Positions 1-11,802 of a stretch of 64,000 nt of DNA are shown here, in pieces. Source of the stretch: Paramecium octaurelia (lineage: Eukaryota > Ciliophora > Oligohymenophorea > Peniculida > Parameciidae); contig CAJJDP010000029.1 of the NCBI GenBank assembly GCA_905182995.1, positions 310,001-374,000 of the forward strand, written 5' to 3'. Below the pieces are notes generated by a model. It searched no databases. It was not told the origin of the DNA and saw only the letters and a program-made list of their open reading frames with translations. The translations under genes were made by a program, and so were the position numbers. Position 1 is the first letter of the stretch. Every line of letters starts with the position of its first letter.

Positions 1-337
1 GCATATTATGACTGTACTAAGCAAATAGCAAAAGGACAAAATAGTTGATTCTTATGTACTTAATTTAAATATACTCAAATAAAATCTGAAAGTCATTACT
101 AGTGTAGTTATAGACGAGATTTATTCGGATTTTAAAACCTAAGTTACTGATCTAAAATACTCTTCTTTAGGAGTCACTAACAATAATAATACACAATTAA
201 TTACTATACATGAATAATCGGATGAAAAAGATTAAAAATAAATGAGTCAGAGGTGTTACACTGAGACCAATATTAAAAAATAATTCTAGCACATGCCCTT
301 AAGTAAATTAACACTAAAATGCTTATTGAAAAAGTGA
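1..337 (+). CDS. 3' end of an unrecognised gene
   Basis: The reading frame is open from the first complete codon at position 2 to a TGA at 335-337, about 111 residues, if TAA and TAG are read as Gln. The 5' end lies outside the window. The visible part is hydrophilic, with a short Asn run and a Cys-Tyr-containing stretch near the end, and no domain I recognise. It is followed after only 23 nt by the start of the LRR-ankyrin gene on the same strand. No function is proposed. Confidence 0.55.
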
Positions 338-360
338 TTTATTACATTATAATATATAAA

Positions 361-2737
361 ATGAATGAAACTTTTGAATAATGCCTGTCCATGCAATCAG
401 GTGGAAACAAGCGTTAACGAAGTCCCCTGCAAGTCAAATTTGTTACTTAACGTAGTTTCTAGGCAAACAAATAATCCCACTCAGAATATGAATAGTAACG
501 ATTACTATTGGACTATTCAAGATAAGGATTAACAATTTTAAATGTAAGTTGTGGTTCATCATAAAAGGACGGGATGATATGGAACGGTCTATTGTATCTG
601 ATGTTGAACGAAAACAAACTCAAGGAATTTGATACAAATATTTTTAAAAAGACTCCATTATTATAGAATTTATCCTTGGAGGATAATTAACTGCAGCAAT
701 TCGGACCTGTCTCATATAATGATGTGCCTAAACTCACAATCCTTAATATTGCTAAGAACCTATTGAAGTCAATTGATCCCTCAATATGCAGATTGCGTCT
801 AAAGAAACTGTATATTTAATAAAATTACTTTACTAACCTAACTAAGGAAATTCTGGATTTAAGCGACACTTTGGAAGTGCTGGGTCTGGGATGGGGTATA
901 TTTTGTCAAACTTAGTTTGATTTCCTCTTAGAGAATTAGAAGTTGAAGGTGTTTTTTACGTTGATGGAAGCAATGTCTGATGAATTAACATTTGAATTAT
1001 ACATAATGAACTATAAATCAATCAGCAATGCAGTTATTGTTAGTTAAGGGGACATCCTAAATGATAGCATAAGTACAAAAAACCTTACCTCTCAATAGAT
1101 TCTCAAAACGAGCAACTCCTCACCCAAATCAAGGAGTAGCTGAATTACCATTCACTTGAGATTGAGACTTCATTGAATTACATGAATGATTACAAATAAG
1201 TATCTTTATGGACAATTACATTTAGAATCTCATGCATTTAGCAGTCGTCTATGACGAAATTGGGATTTTAGATTATCTCTTAAACCATCACTTGGACTTG
1301 GCTAATTAAATCGATCTTAAAGGACACACTCCATTAAGTTTGGCAATCGAAAAAAAGTATTATCGTTTGGTTTCTCTGATACTGAAATTCAAGATAAATG
1401 TGAATTTGGGAGGCGGATTGCAATCCTCGAATTTGCACATTGTAGCCTAACAATGTCAAGTGGGATTGCTCTAGGATTTAATAGATTTAGGAGCGAACCC
1501 TGCTTAATATGATATTTTTAAGGATACTCCATTGCATATCGTCAGTTCCTTTAGTGATCACAAAAGAGTAAAATAGTTTTATTAAGTTATATTGCAATAG
1601 CCATTTGATGTTAATCACTATAATTTAAAAGGATAAACTTGTTTGGAGGTTCTGATTGAAAAAAACAACTTGATTACATTGCAATTCTGCAGTGAGTGGA
1701 ACACAGCTTAGAAGAGATAATTGAGTGATCAAAACTTGTTTAATTTTTGCAGCATTAATCCTCATACAAAGTTATCCTTATTGGACAAATCGATTATAAA
1801 CAAAAGCTTGATGATTCAATAGTTTTTAATTGACTTTCAACTTGTTCCCATTACTTATCAAACGTTGATGCTTTGTTTCTTGCCCAAAATCAATAACGTT
1901 TTCTTGTATAAAATATTAAAGAAATAATAATTGATTTAAATTAGAAATTAGCTCATCTACTAGGAAGATTATTTTCATGAGGACTCTGATTCGATTCCGA
2001 ATGTTTCTCCTCCAATAGAAGCAGTTGAGAAACTCAATTTGAGTGATGAAAATAGTTCCTTTGATGATGATTAGATGAGCAATATTAGTGATAATGCACC
2101 TGGCTAAGTATCAGAAAATTTAAAGTAATTAAATAGTTGGACTCCTAAATTCTAAAGTGTAAGGAATGGCGATCTTAATTTTAAAAAATCATTTTATGAT
2201 ATCTTATCTAATCTAACAGAATGCATACCAGAGGATGAGACATCATTTATTCATTTGAATAAGGACATAATAAACAATGGGAGCAAGTTAGTTACTAAAA
2301 AGAATATGGATGAAATTTACACTTCAAGATTGGAACAGAAACTAAATAGAAGTAATAAATAGAATTTGAAATAACATAATTATTCTCCAAACAATATTCG
2401 AATGATAGAAAATAGAAATTCAATATTTAAGTATGATAACTATCACTAAAAAAGATAGTTGGCAATTTTGTAAAAGCAAATGCGTTAAATCATCGTGAGT
2501 ATCCAAAGCCATTTGAGAGGGTCCAATCAACAGAATGAAGAAATCACAGGGTAGTATTGTAGAACTCAATTTATGATTTTGGACTAGTTCTTGAATTCCA
2601 AAATTGGAAAAGAATTGATCACAATCGACAAACCACTTCAAGCCGAGATAAGAACATTAAGGACTTTAATTGAATAAGACAGATACAAACCCAAAGCTGC
2701 CAATCAAGTACTTGAATTGTTTGATTTATTGAAATGA
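361..2737 (+). CDS. leucine-rich repeat and ankyrin repeat protein
   Basis: A 774-residue protein assembles from ATG 361 to TGA 2735-2737 after removing introns at 1073-1098 and 1200-1225 (26 nt each, GTA...TAG). Residues about 60-170 carry leucine-rich repeats of the form LxxLxLxxNxL. Residues about 270-420 carry ankyrin repeats, with visible HTPLSLA and DTPLHIV motifs. The last 300 residues are Ser/Asn/Gln-rich and probably flexible. Both repeat types are protein-binding scaffolds, so the role is likely adaptor-like, but no partner can be named. The TGA is followed after 18 nt by the ATG of the next gene. A 36-nt GTT...TAG intron could instead join the two frames, but that would be unusually long here. 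Confidence 0.8.
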
Positions 2738-2755
2738 TTATTATATTACAATAGG

Positions 2756-4566
2756 ATGAAAAGGTAAATTAATTCGGCTCTTAAATCTCGTCAATCTCCT
2801 CAATCAATCACGAGATTGAAGAGTGCCGTGTAATTCAAATTTTAAAGCGAAACTCCTCATTCCAGAATCTCCATTGTTCCCATGGAACGAATATAAACTG
2901 GCACCACCATGCATACATAATACAAAACCAACTTTTCCACCAGAGAAGATGAAGTGATTAAGACTTAAGTTTCAGAAACTAATTTGAGTAAAGTAACCAA
3001 TCTCAGAATCAGAATCGATCCCAAAAGTGAAACCGATGTCAAGATGTAAAATTATTTTTACAATAATTAGCCTATCAAAGTACCAAGCAATATAAATATG
3101 TATGAAATTCGTTTATTTATAGCGTTTCCAAGAGTTCACAGAAGTTGATTGTCACTTCCGATAATTTATAAACTACAGAAGTTAAAAGAAAAATGAAATA
3201 CGATCCTGCTATTAGACAATAAGTGTTCATGCTCAAAATTAAAGGCATTAAGAATCCTTTGCTCCAAAAGTTCCTTCGATTTTTATTGAGTAAGGAGAAA
3301 TAATTTATTGATCTCATTAAATTCAAGTAGAACCAATAAACTATAGATTTGGTATAAGATCTCATAGAAATGGCTATTGGAACTTAAATTAGTTTGGTCG
3401 TGGTCGATGTTTTGTTGTTCTGTTCTCAGGCTTTAGAGAACTGCGGTTTAATTGAATTGTCAATTCATTTGTACAATTAAACTAGGTTATTATGCAATCA
3501 CTCAAAATAGCAATATGATATTCAAAAAATGAAGGCTTTTATTGGCCTATCGAATTGTGCTGTTACGTATGAATCCTATGAAATTGCTGTTAAATTCTTA
3601 AAGAAATGCTTACAATATGCTTGGCTAAACAATAATTTGGAGATTGAGAATTTGGTTTATTAAAAAATGGGAATTTGTTACTTTTATATGGGAAATATAG
3701 AAAAAGTATTTACAATATCCAATTAACATAGGCCTCCTTTTATCATGAGAGGAGCATTACTTACGATTTTGAAATTGAAGATTCTCCATTAAGAAAATTA
3801 AGCTGTGATACTCTGAAAATATATTTAAATAAACATTTTTCTAGAAATTATGCTGAAACTGTTAATAATGCTTTGTTGAGTAAAATGAACTTTCAGATAC
3901 CCATTGACATTAAGCAATGTCAGGAAATCTTAATAAATTTAATTGACCTCTCTTAATCACCTAGAGTCCATTTGAGTTCTGAAGGGTCAAGAAAAATGTC
4001 AATCTCTATGGAAAACTCTGAATTATCATGTCTCAAAATAAATGGAATGAGGTTACTTAAAGATATATTATCATAATAAGAATTCGATTTTTAGGTTTAT
4101 ACTCCTAAGCATTCATGTAATATTTTATTATAAATTATAGTTAGGACTGAAAGCAAATGCTTTGATTATTTAAATAATAAGAAAATTCATCCTAAAGACA
4201 TTTATCATGATAGTAAGTATAAAACTAATCCCTTTGTTATTGATGACCTTGGAATTATTAAAAGTAAAAAATCAAGTCAAGCTGAAAATATGAGTAAATA
4301 CAAACTACCATTAGATTAATAGATTGAGATCAGATTATAATAGAAGTTTGAATTAAACTTAGAAGAAAGAATACAACATTTTGTTGGTTGTAGTAATTAA
4401 AAACTAGAATAGAAAAATAAAATATTGGTATTTTGGCTATTAAACTATTTAGTTAACGCATAAAAACTAAGAAAATAGTAAAAGGAACAAACAGATGGAC
4501 GAATTAAAGAAATTTAATGCCGTCGCTTTACTATACTAAAATTTAATCAGTAAATTAATTGGTTGA
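2756..4566 (+). CDS. tetratricopeptide-like protein, unknown role
   Basis: Four exons encode 578 residues; introns are 3100-3122, 3706-3731 and 4428-4452 (23-26 nt, all GTA...TAG). Without the third intron the frame would run into the convergent phosphatase gene; with it the gene stops at TGA 4564-4566. The N-terminal 110 residues are basic, Ser/Thr-rich and low in complexity. Residues about 190-330 form alpha-helical hairpins that look like tetratricopeptide repeats, including the stretch CYFYMGNIEKA followed by SFYHERSI. The rest is helical and charged. TPR arrays bind other proteins; nothing shows which. The N-terminus is uncertain because the upstream gene ends only 18 nt away. Confidence 0.72.
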
Positions 4567-4624
4567 TTAATATTATAATCTCATACAAACTGTTAACAAT
4601 ATTGAGATAATTCCTTTTGATAAT

Positions 4625-5677
4625 TCAAATCTGTAATAGTTGAAATTAAAAGCCATCATTTATGGAAATAATTTCTCTTCTTTTCTTTGCATATTCATAA
4701 GCTTAATCAAAAGTCCATTGTTTATTTCTCATTAAGAACATTAATACAATTGTTGCTGATCTGCTCTTTCCTTAAGCACAATGAACCAGCACCTAAAAAT
4801 TATAGAAAATGATATATTACCTTATTTTCCTTCTAATTCAGGGCCTCATTCATAAAAATGTAAGCCTCGTCAAAATGATCAGAAATTGGTTCTTCTTCTA
4901 AGTCCAAAACTGGAACCTAGAAGTATTTAATGGAATCCTTATTCTCTTATTACACATCATTGAAATAATTCGGTATTTCTTTGGCACAATTAACAACGTG
5001 AGTGATTCCTAAAAGATTCAAAGCCTTGAGATTGTTGGCGTGATTACTATTACCTAAGTAAAGTTAATTCTCAATTATCTCGTTGGGTAAACTGAATTCA
5101 AAGTTCTTATAACAAAAAGGAATACGAGAAACTAGATTTTCTTAGGATTCACATATAATATATATTTCCCTAACTAATTCCTTACATAAAAGATAATGAA
5201 AAATTTTCAAATTTTCCACTATGCTATCATTAATAATCAGCTTATCTAAGTTCTTGTATTCTAGTAGAATATCAAAAAAATTGTCAGACTCTAAATTTAA
5301 TGATAAGCCATCCGACTACGTCACTAATTAAGTCAAATGAGAAGTGATGCAATTGGGTTGTTTAAATGGAAGAATAAAATTATAGGCTCTTCTTTTCTTC
5401 TCTAACAGTTTATTTTGTTCAAGCCTATTATATGATAAATGTATTTACGTAATATCAAGGGCCTGGTCCAATTTAGTTGCATCTTTCAGTTTATTTTAAT
5501 CAACTTTTATTGCCTTGTATTATTTGTTACTAAAAATATGAGTTCAGCTTACTTGTCTGGAAGAGAAAAATCAAATAAAAGATAATTATTTTATTATTGG
5601 ACATTATAGAAATATGAAATCGAGCACAATGTTATTTCGATCTTCTTATGCATTTCAATTAAATTAATTTATGGCAT
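4625..5677 (-). CDS. dual-specificity protein phosphatase
   Basis: Three exons encode 333 residues; introns are 5530-5552 (23 nt) and 4793-4820 (28 nt). The C-terminal half is a dual-specificity phosphatase domain. It starts near residue 165 with QLYLGN, and the active-site loop is VLVHCAQGKSRSA near residue 282, matching HCxxGxxR(S/T) with the catalytic Cys and Arg present. An acidic loop before it can supply the general acid. The N-terminal 150 residues match nothing I know. The enzyme should remove phosphate from Tyr and Ser/Thr in proteins. Its stop lies 58 nt from the convergent stop of the TPR-like gene. An in-frame ATG at 5653 is an alternative start. Confidence 0.88.
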
Positions 5678-5780
5678 TTTCAATACTTGTTACCAATTTT
5701 ATATTATCTGTTAATAACAAACATTTTTAATTTCTTACAACTTAATTGACACACTTTATTATTAATTTTTGGAATTAAGA

Positions 5781-7178
5781 ATGAAAACTCTTTCCTTAGT
5801 TTTTCTGACTCAACTCAACAATTAGCAATAGGTGTTACTATTTCAAAACACCCCATAACATCCATTCTCTCTTCCTAAGACAGAAATTACAAAAGAGGAT
5901 TTCCTTAGTGCCTCAATAGCTGGACCCAAAATAATCTTGGATTCATTGAAAAATATTGAATTATAGAAATTTTCATTCTGTAAGAAAGAATATATAGACA
6001 TGGTCGATTTCGATAATTACAATTACAAAGAAAAATAGATATGGAGTCAAAGTTCTTAATAGGAGAAAGTATAAATTCAATTCAAATCCTAGGAATTACT
6101 TAGACACAAAAGAAATGTTTAGGCCCCACTTTGGACTTAATTTTTCAATCATTGTCCATTGTGGAATGATGACAACGAAGAAAACTTTTATTACATTATA
6201 GTTTTACAATAACAAAATGATATTGATTACATCAATTCACAATAGGGTTTGGCAATTAAGTACATATATTGATTGATAAAATTATAGATAAGTTAATGTA
6301 CAAGAACTAGAATAAAACTTATAATTCGATGATGGAAAAGAAAAGTATAAGGATTTACAAAAGGCTTTAATAAATAATGAATATCTACGAGTGGATGGTA
6401 GAATTATTCTTCATTTTAATTTCAAAACCAAATAGTCTTCATTTTATGATGGATCAGGCTTTGTCTTAGATACAGTCTCTATTTATAATGGGATATTTCG
6501 AAGACGATATGATAATTGGAATCAATATAACGTGGCTTAAGGACATTATCCTAGTGATGATATAATTAAAAGGGCTGATGCAATTATTATGCCTGGTAAT
6601 AGAATATCTGTCTATGATCATTATCAATGGATAGAAGATGTTAAATTGATATTAAAAAAAGCTTACGAAACCAATCCAAAAGTTAAGATACTTGGCATTT
6701 GTTTTGGCTTCTAAATACTTACTGTGGCATTAGGAGGGGTTGTAGAAAGGATGAAAAATTCTTTTGTCTTCGGAAACTCTCCATTAGACCATAAGATCAA
6801 TGTGATGAAATAGTTCAAATTATTCTAAGGTATACAATTGAAGGAGAGAACAATGATAAATTAAGCTCATGGTGATGAGATTACAAAGCATCCTGATTTT
6901 CTAGTATTAGTTTCTTCTAGTGATACTTGCAAAGTAACTCTACTATATATATTTAATAGAATGAGGTCATGATTTCTAAGGATGAAAGGATTTTGTTATT
7001 TCAGGGACATCCTGAATATTCTAGTGCAGGATTGGGTATGCTGTCTCTTGCATCAAGACTACCATCAGAATAATATCCTTTGGATTAAGTTTTAAAGGAA
7101 GTCAAAAGATAGTATCCTTAAGAGTAGGATAGTTTCCATTTAAATATATGTTTAAAGTTTCTTAGAGGCGAAAAATGA
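5781..7178 (+). CDS. class I glutamine amidotransferase-like protein with N-terminal extension
   Basis: The model has three exons and 447 residues, with introns 6260-6287 and 6934-6959. The C-terminal 240 residues resemble class I glutamine amidotransferases: the nucleophile elbow GICFGFQ places Cys near residue 298, a conserved MPGNRISVYD loop lies upstream, and GHPEYS near residue 390 supplies His and Glu. Such domains hydrolyse glutamine or related gamma-glutamyl bonds. The first 210 residues match no family I know and contain no second domain I can name. The amidotransferase frame has no ATG of its own before the MPGNR loop, and the 28-nt intron joins it in frame to the upstream ATG, so one gene is the simplest reading. 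Two overlapping genes remain possible. Confidence 0.68.
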
Positions 7179-7239
7179 ATAAAAATTATTGAATATATGA
7201 CTTTGATTATGAAAAGTAAATTTTAATATATTTTATAAA

Positions 7240-7938
7240 ATGAAATAATTAACATTAGTATGTTTAAGTGATACTCACTCTAAATTCGTGGATGTTTAAC
7301 ATGGTGATGTGCTTATTCATTGTGGAGACTTTACTAATTGGGGACATGAACAAGAAATCAAAGATTTTATATCATGGTTAAAAGCATAACCACATAAACA
7401 TAAGATTGTAGTACCTGGCAATCACGATATTACTTTGGACATATCAAAATACCCAGTATTGAAGAAGAAATTTCATAGATACAGCAACTATAATCCAGAG
7501 TAGTTGCTTTAGGATCTTAAAGAATGTTGTCACTTGCTAATAAACTCATCAGTTACAATAGAAGGATTTAAGTTTTGGGGTAGTCCATACACTTAAGAAT
7601 TTTGTGATTGGGCTTTTTAAATTGAAGGAAGTAGTCAATAATTTTGGGATCAAATAGAAGAAGGATCTGATGTTGTTATTACTCATGGACCTCCATATTT
7701 TTATGGAGACAAACTCAGTAATGGGTAGAGAGTGGGAGATAAATATTTAATAGAGAAGGTTAAGAAGATCAAACCAAAACTTCATGTTTTTGGTGGAATT
7801 CATGAGTCTTATGGATAATTTGAAGAGGATGGAGGGTATGGAGTTGATGCAATTAAGTTTATTAACTGTTCAATTATGGATGAGAAATTCAAGATTTAGA
7901 ATAAACCATTTTTGTATGAGCTTAAAAAAGATTTATGA
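7240..7938 (+). CDS. MPPED1/MPPED2-like metallophosphoesterase
   Basis: An intronless frame of 232 residues has the motif order of calcineurin-like phosphoesterases of the MPPED type: SDTHS (residues 10-14), GDFTNWG (29-35), PGNHD (59-63), THGPP and FGGIHE (184-189). These residues normally hold two metal ions that cleave phosphodiesters. The GHxH position reads GGIH, so Gly186 replaces a metal-binding His. The same His-to-Gly change is described for mammalian MPPED2, where it lowers activity. The stop lies 42 nt from the convergent stop of the VHS gene. The enzyme is probably cytosolic, since no signal peptide is visible; its substrate is unknown. Confidence 0.9.
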
Positions 7939-7980
7939 AAATAGATCAAAAATATCTATAAATATAAATTTATAAATAAA

Positions 7981-10379
7981 TCACCTTTTCAAAAATAAAC
8001 CTTAGTAAGTGGATATGATTGTCTTAATAAGTTTATCATTATAACCACCATTAATTTTAATTGACATCATAGATTTTCTGCAAGATATCATAATTTCATA
8101 TTCTTCGTTTTAATATTCTACCTATGCTAACATAGATACTTCGTTTTCAGATTGACTAACTATCTCAAATTCTTACAAAAGATTAGGAATGGAACTCTAG
8201 AATCCAGTTAGAAAAGGTTTGCATTAATAGAAATAAGTTGTTGGTAATTGTTTACAAGAACTGTAATTTAAAAATTTATTGATTGTGCAAGGTATGCCAA
8301 ATTCAATAATTTTATCCATGTAAATGAGTTAGGCTTCCAAAATTGAAAATGGTATTTCTTTTATTTCAATTTAAATTTAAACTATTTAACTTTCCTCAGG
8401 ATTCATGATTCGATTAATGTTATTTAAAACTTTAACATATAATTAATCTGTGCTTTATAGTTTTAGACTTAAATTATTTAATTTGATTGAAGATTTATTT
8501 TAAATGGTAAGTGTTACAAACAACACTTGTATCTTTAATTAAGTAGCTGTATTGATTTATATTTTATCGTCTTAATGGATTATAGATTTCTATGTGAAGC
8601 AGGCTTATCTAAATCTAGTATTAAAAATACTAGGATTAATAGCAAATATAGTAGGATCATAATCAATAATAGGAGGCATAATAATCTTGGACTATCTATA
8701 AGGACGATTTTAAATCTCACATTGTTTTGATGATTAAATATTATCAGCTTATAGTATATTAATATTTCTCCTAGAATTAGACTTGGTACTAATTCCCCAT
8801 GTTTGACTTGTGACACTATTTTTCTTATCATTCATTTGAAGCAGTTGATTTTTTAATTAGGTTATTTATTACTTTTATGAGATCATTATTTATTCATATT
8901 ATACTAAGTTGGACTTTTGTTTGTAAAATTTAAGTTCTTCTACATCTTACGGTAGTTCTGGTTCAACCTTATCTCCTTTAATTGATTTTTGGGATAGATT
9001 ATTTAATTTAGTCACTAATAATCTATTTTCAGTGAGTAAAACCTCTTTTTCATGTCTAACTTTATTGAATAAGTCTTCCTGTTCATCCAATTATTTAATA
9101 AGGTATTCATTTTCTGCTCTTAACTTAAAACAATCAACTTCCTTATAAGAGAGACCAAATTCAATTTTAAATTCTGCCAACTTTAAATATATTTTCAGAT
9201 ATTTACTTGTTTTTCAAATTAGGCGAGAACGAAGGGATTTTTGGAATCATGGGTTTTCTTGTATTCTTCAAACAAAAGCAAAAACTTTTTTTCAATTTTC
9301 TTCCAATCAGTTTCTAATTTTTCTATTAACAACTGTTTATCTTAAATCTATTGTTACAAAAGCGTATTTTGATTTTGGGTTAGAATAATTTATTTTTATA
9401 ATTCTTACATTTTTGATGAATACATATGGTTTAGTTATTGAAGTTGCTGATTTTCAATCTATAGTCTTTGTAATTAAGTCCATTCCTCTTTGTCTTCTTG
9501 TTTTTTACTTTCACTAAGCTTCTACTCTTTTTCCAAAAATATGTTTGCAATTCTTGCCTATTTATTTTTGTTAAGTATATGTTTTTTGACTATGGTTTAA
9601 AATAATTCAGCAAACGACGAATATTGTGTTTAATAATATTCTTCAGGTAAATGAGATTCTAGATATCTACAGATTTCTTTAGTAGTAGAACGAACATGAA
9701 TGCTCATGACTCTCTTTAATTGTTACACCATTGAAAGAGGAGGAAATGTTGAAGGCAGATTAGAGTGAACTTAATGAAGATCGAAATATTGGATTTCAGG
9801 AAAGTGAACTCCAATTTTGTATAATCTCTCATATGCCACACGATACAAACTGAGTCTGTGATGTTGTTTGTCTAAGGGAAACCACCTTCCCCATATTCTA
9901 ATACATTCCAACGTGACTCTGAAGAATTGATCTCCTAAAGCCTGCAACTCTTGGTTGCCTTAACTACTTTAGTACTCTACATACCTTAATGAGGTTTTTG
10001 CTTGCCCAAGAAGAACAATTTGCCACGGTCACTATCTTGTGACTCCTTTTTGAATATTGCAATCTATTCCATTTTTGGGAGAACGATTTTCTGCATGAGA
10101 TGGATATACTCCTCATTGAACGTCTCGGCTAATTCCTTATTGAACTATAAATTAATTTATGGTGAGGTACTTACTTTGAGTGCCAAGAGTCTCAAAATAG
10201 GCGATTCTTCCTCATCAACAAGAAAAGCAGCTAAACTTTATTGAACTATTTTAATATGCATTCTAATGTGAAACTAATACATACTTGTCACCATATAACA
10301 CTCTTAATTTTATATCTCTAACATGAGAATAAGTTTCAAAGGAACTTAAATAAGATCGCAATGTTGTTTATAATTCCAT
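7981..10379 (-). CDS. VHS domain, coiled coil and adaptin-appendage protein
   Basis: Five exons encode 764 residues; introns are 10263-10284, 10145-10174, 9959-9984 and 9181-9206. The last two end in AAG instead of TAG but restore the frame at normal lengths. Residues 1-150 resemble a VHS-type superhelix, with SDRGKLFFLG and FFRVTLECIRIWGRWFP typical of the later helices. Residues about 220-480 are coiled coil rich in Gln, Glu and Lys. Residues about 572-764 resemble an alpha/gamma-adaptin appendage: a beta-sandwich stretch (LTIQNKSS, VQIQIEI) followed by a platform starting PCTINKFL. This suggests a clathrin-type sorting adaptor that binds membrane cargo at one end and accessory proteins at the other. 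The domain calls are by eye. Confidence 0.72.
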
Positions 10380-10775
10380 TTAATTAATAAATTAGACAAA
10401 ACAAATAGAAATGAATAATAAGAACAAAAGAAAATAGCAATTAGTCGACCAAAGCTCTGTTTGTTCATTCTGTTAATTTCATTATAATCAATCCATTATT
10501 GATACAATTTCACTCACAAAGGGTTTTCATGGTCTAAATCGCTTTTTAAATTTATGAATTGAAAAGTAATTGCCAATTCTTATCAGATTTAATTTATATA
10601 AATTTAATATTATAAGTCAAACTTTATTAATTTTTTGAAGGATGCTATTATTGAATACAAATTCTGATTGCTTTGTTATCAATTTCAAAATCAAGAACTT
10701 GTTATTTTATGTTTTTTAAATAATTAGTCAGATTAACCTTTAATATTAATTTTTGAATTTATTGAACAATTAACA

Positions 10776-11707
10776 ATGTCTAATCACCCCCAATCCTAAT
10801 AGCCACAACAATAACCTCAAGCTGCTTAACCCTTAGCAAGAACAGCTGCTCCAACATACCCAAATGCAGTGTTACCCCCAGCTTATCCAAATGCTTACTT
10901 GCCACCATCATACTATCCAGCTTCTCCAGTTAGACAATCTTATGTGGCTCCAGTTTAATATGCACCAGTGGCCCAAGTGCCTGTTGCTCCTATTGCCTCT
11001 GTTCCAGTTTAGCAATACGCCGTTGCTCCAGTTGCTCCTGTTGCTCAAGTAAATTTTGAATTTAATTTAGCACTAATCAATCAAAGGGGAATCCAGAATC
11101 GAATATGTACCATACTAAAAAGCTGTCATTGAATATGAAGAATAAGAAGTCGTCTCATATGTTCCAAGAGAAACCAAAGTGACTGATTACTATGCTGTTG
11201 AATATCAAACAGAATACATCCCCTAAGTTTTCCAAGAGAAATTTACCGGTAATTTTAATATATATATAAATAATAGAGTATGTACCTGTCGATAGATACT
11301 AAGAAAGAGTTGAGTACTATCCAGTAGAGAGATAAGTTGTTCACTAATAACCCACACAATATGTGCAATAAGCTGTATCTGTAGTTCAACAACCATAACA
11401 ATATGTCTAACAATCTGTTCAATATGTCCCACAACCAGTTTAATATGTTCAACAACCAGTCCAATATGTTCAATAGCCTTTGATTGCATCAAGAATGGTT
11501 CCACAATACGCCTAGCCTCTTCAATAATACCCTCCTGCTCCTGTAGCTAGACCTCAACAACCATCTTAACAACCACCCTAATCCCATCAGCAATCCCATT
11601 AACCATCCCATTAACCATCCCATCAACCATCCCATCAACCATAATAGGTTCCATCTCAGTAACCAAGATCACAACCAAGCTAATAATAGCAATCATAATA
11701 GCCATGA
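10776..11707 (+). CDS. alveolin-type cortical protein
   Basis: Three exons give 293 residues; introns are 11049-11070 (22 nt) and 11249-11276 (28 nt). The first 90 residues are Pro, Ala, Gln and Tyr-rich. Residues about 98-165 carry charged repeats with the signature EYVPYQ, EYQTEYIPQ, EYVPVDRYQ and EYYPVERQ, as in alveolins, which form the membrane skeleton under the cortical alveoli of ciliates, dinoflagellates and apicomplexans. After that come QQPxQYVQ repeats and five SHQP repeats near the C-terminus. It is probably a structural protein of the epiplasm or alveolar sac layer. It has no signal peptide, as expected for a cytoskeletal protein. Confidence 0.85.
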
Positions 11708-11802
11708 TATATCATTATTAAATATTAAAATACATTTTGAATTCCTGCATCAATAACTCACACAACTTATTCTTAAATAGAAACATACAGTAAATAATCA
11801 TA

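Noticed and set aside
9959..9999. A frameshift in the VHS gene near a run of five T
   Set aside because: A 26-nt intron at 9959-9984 with an AAG end restores the frame exactly and joins two parts of the VHS domain at the right place.
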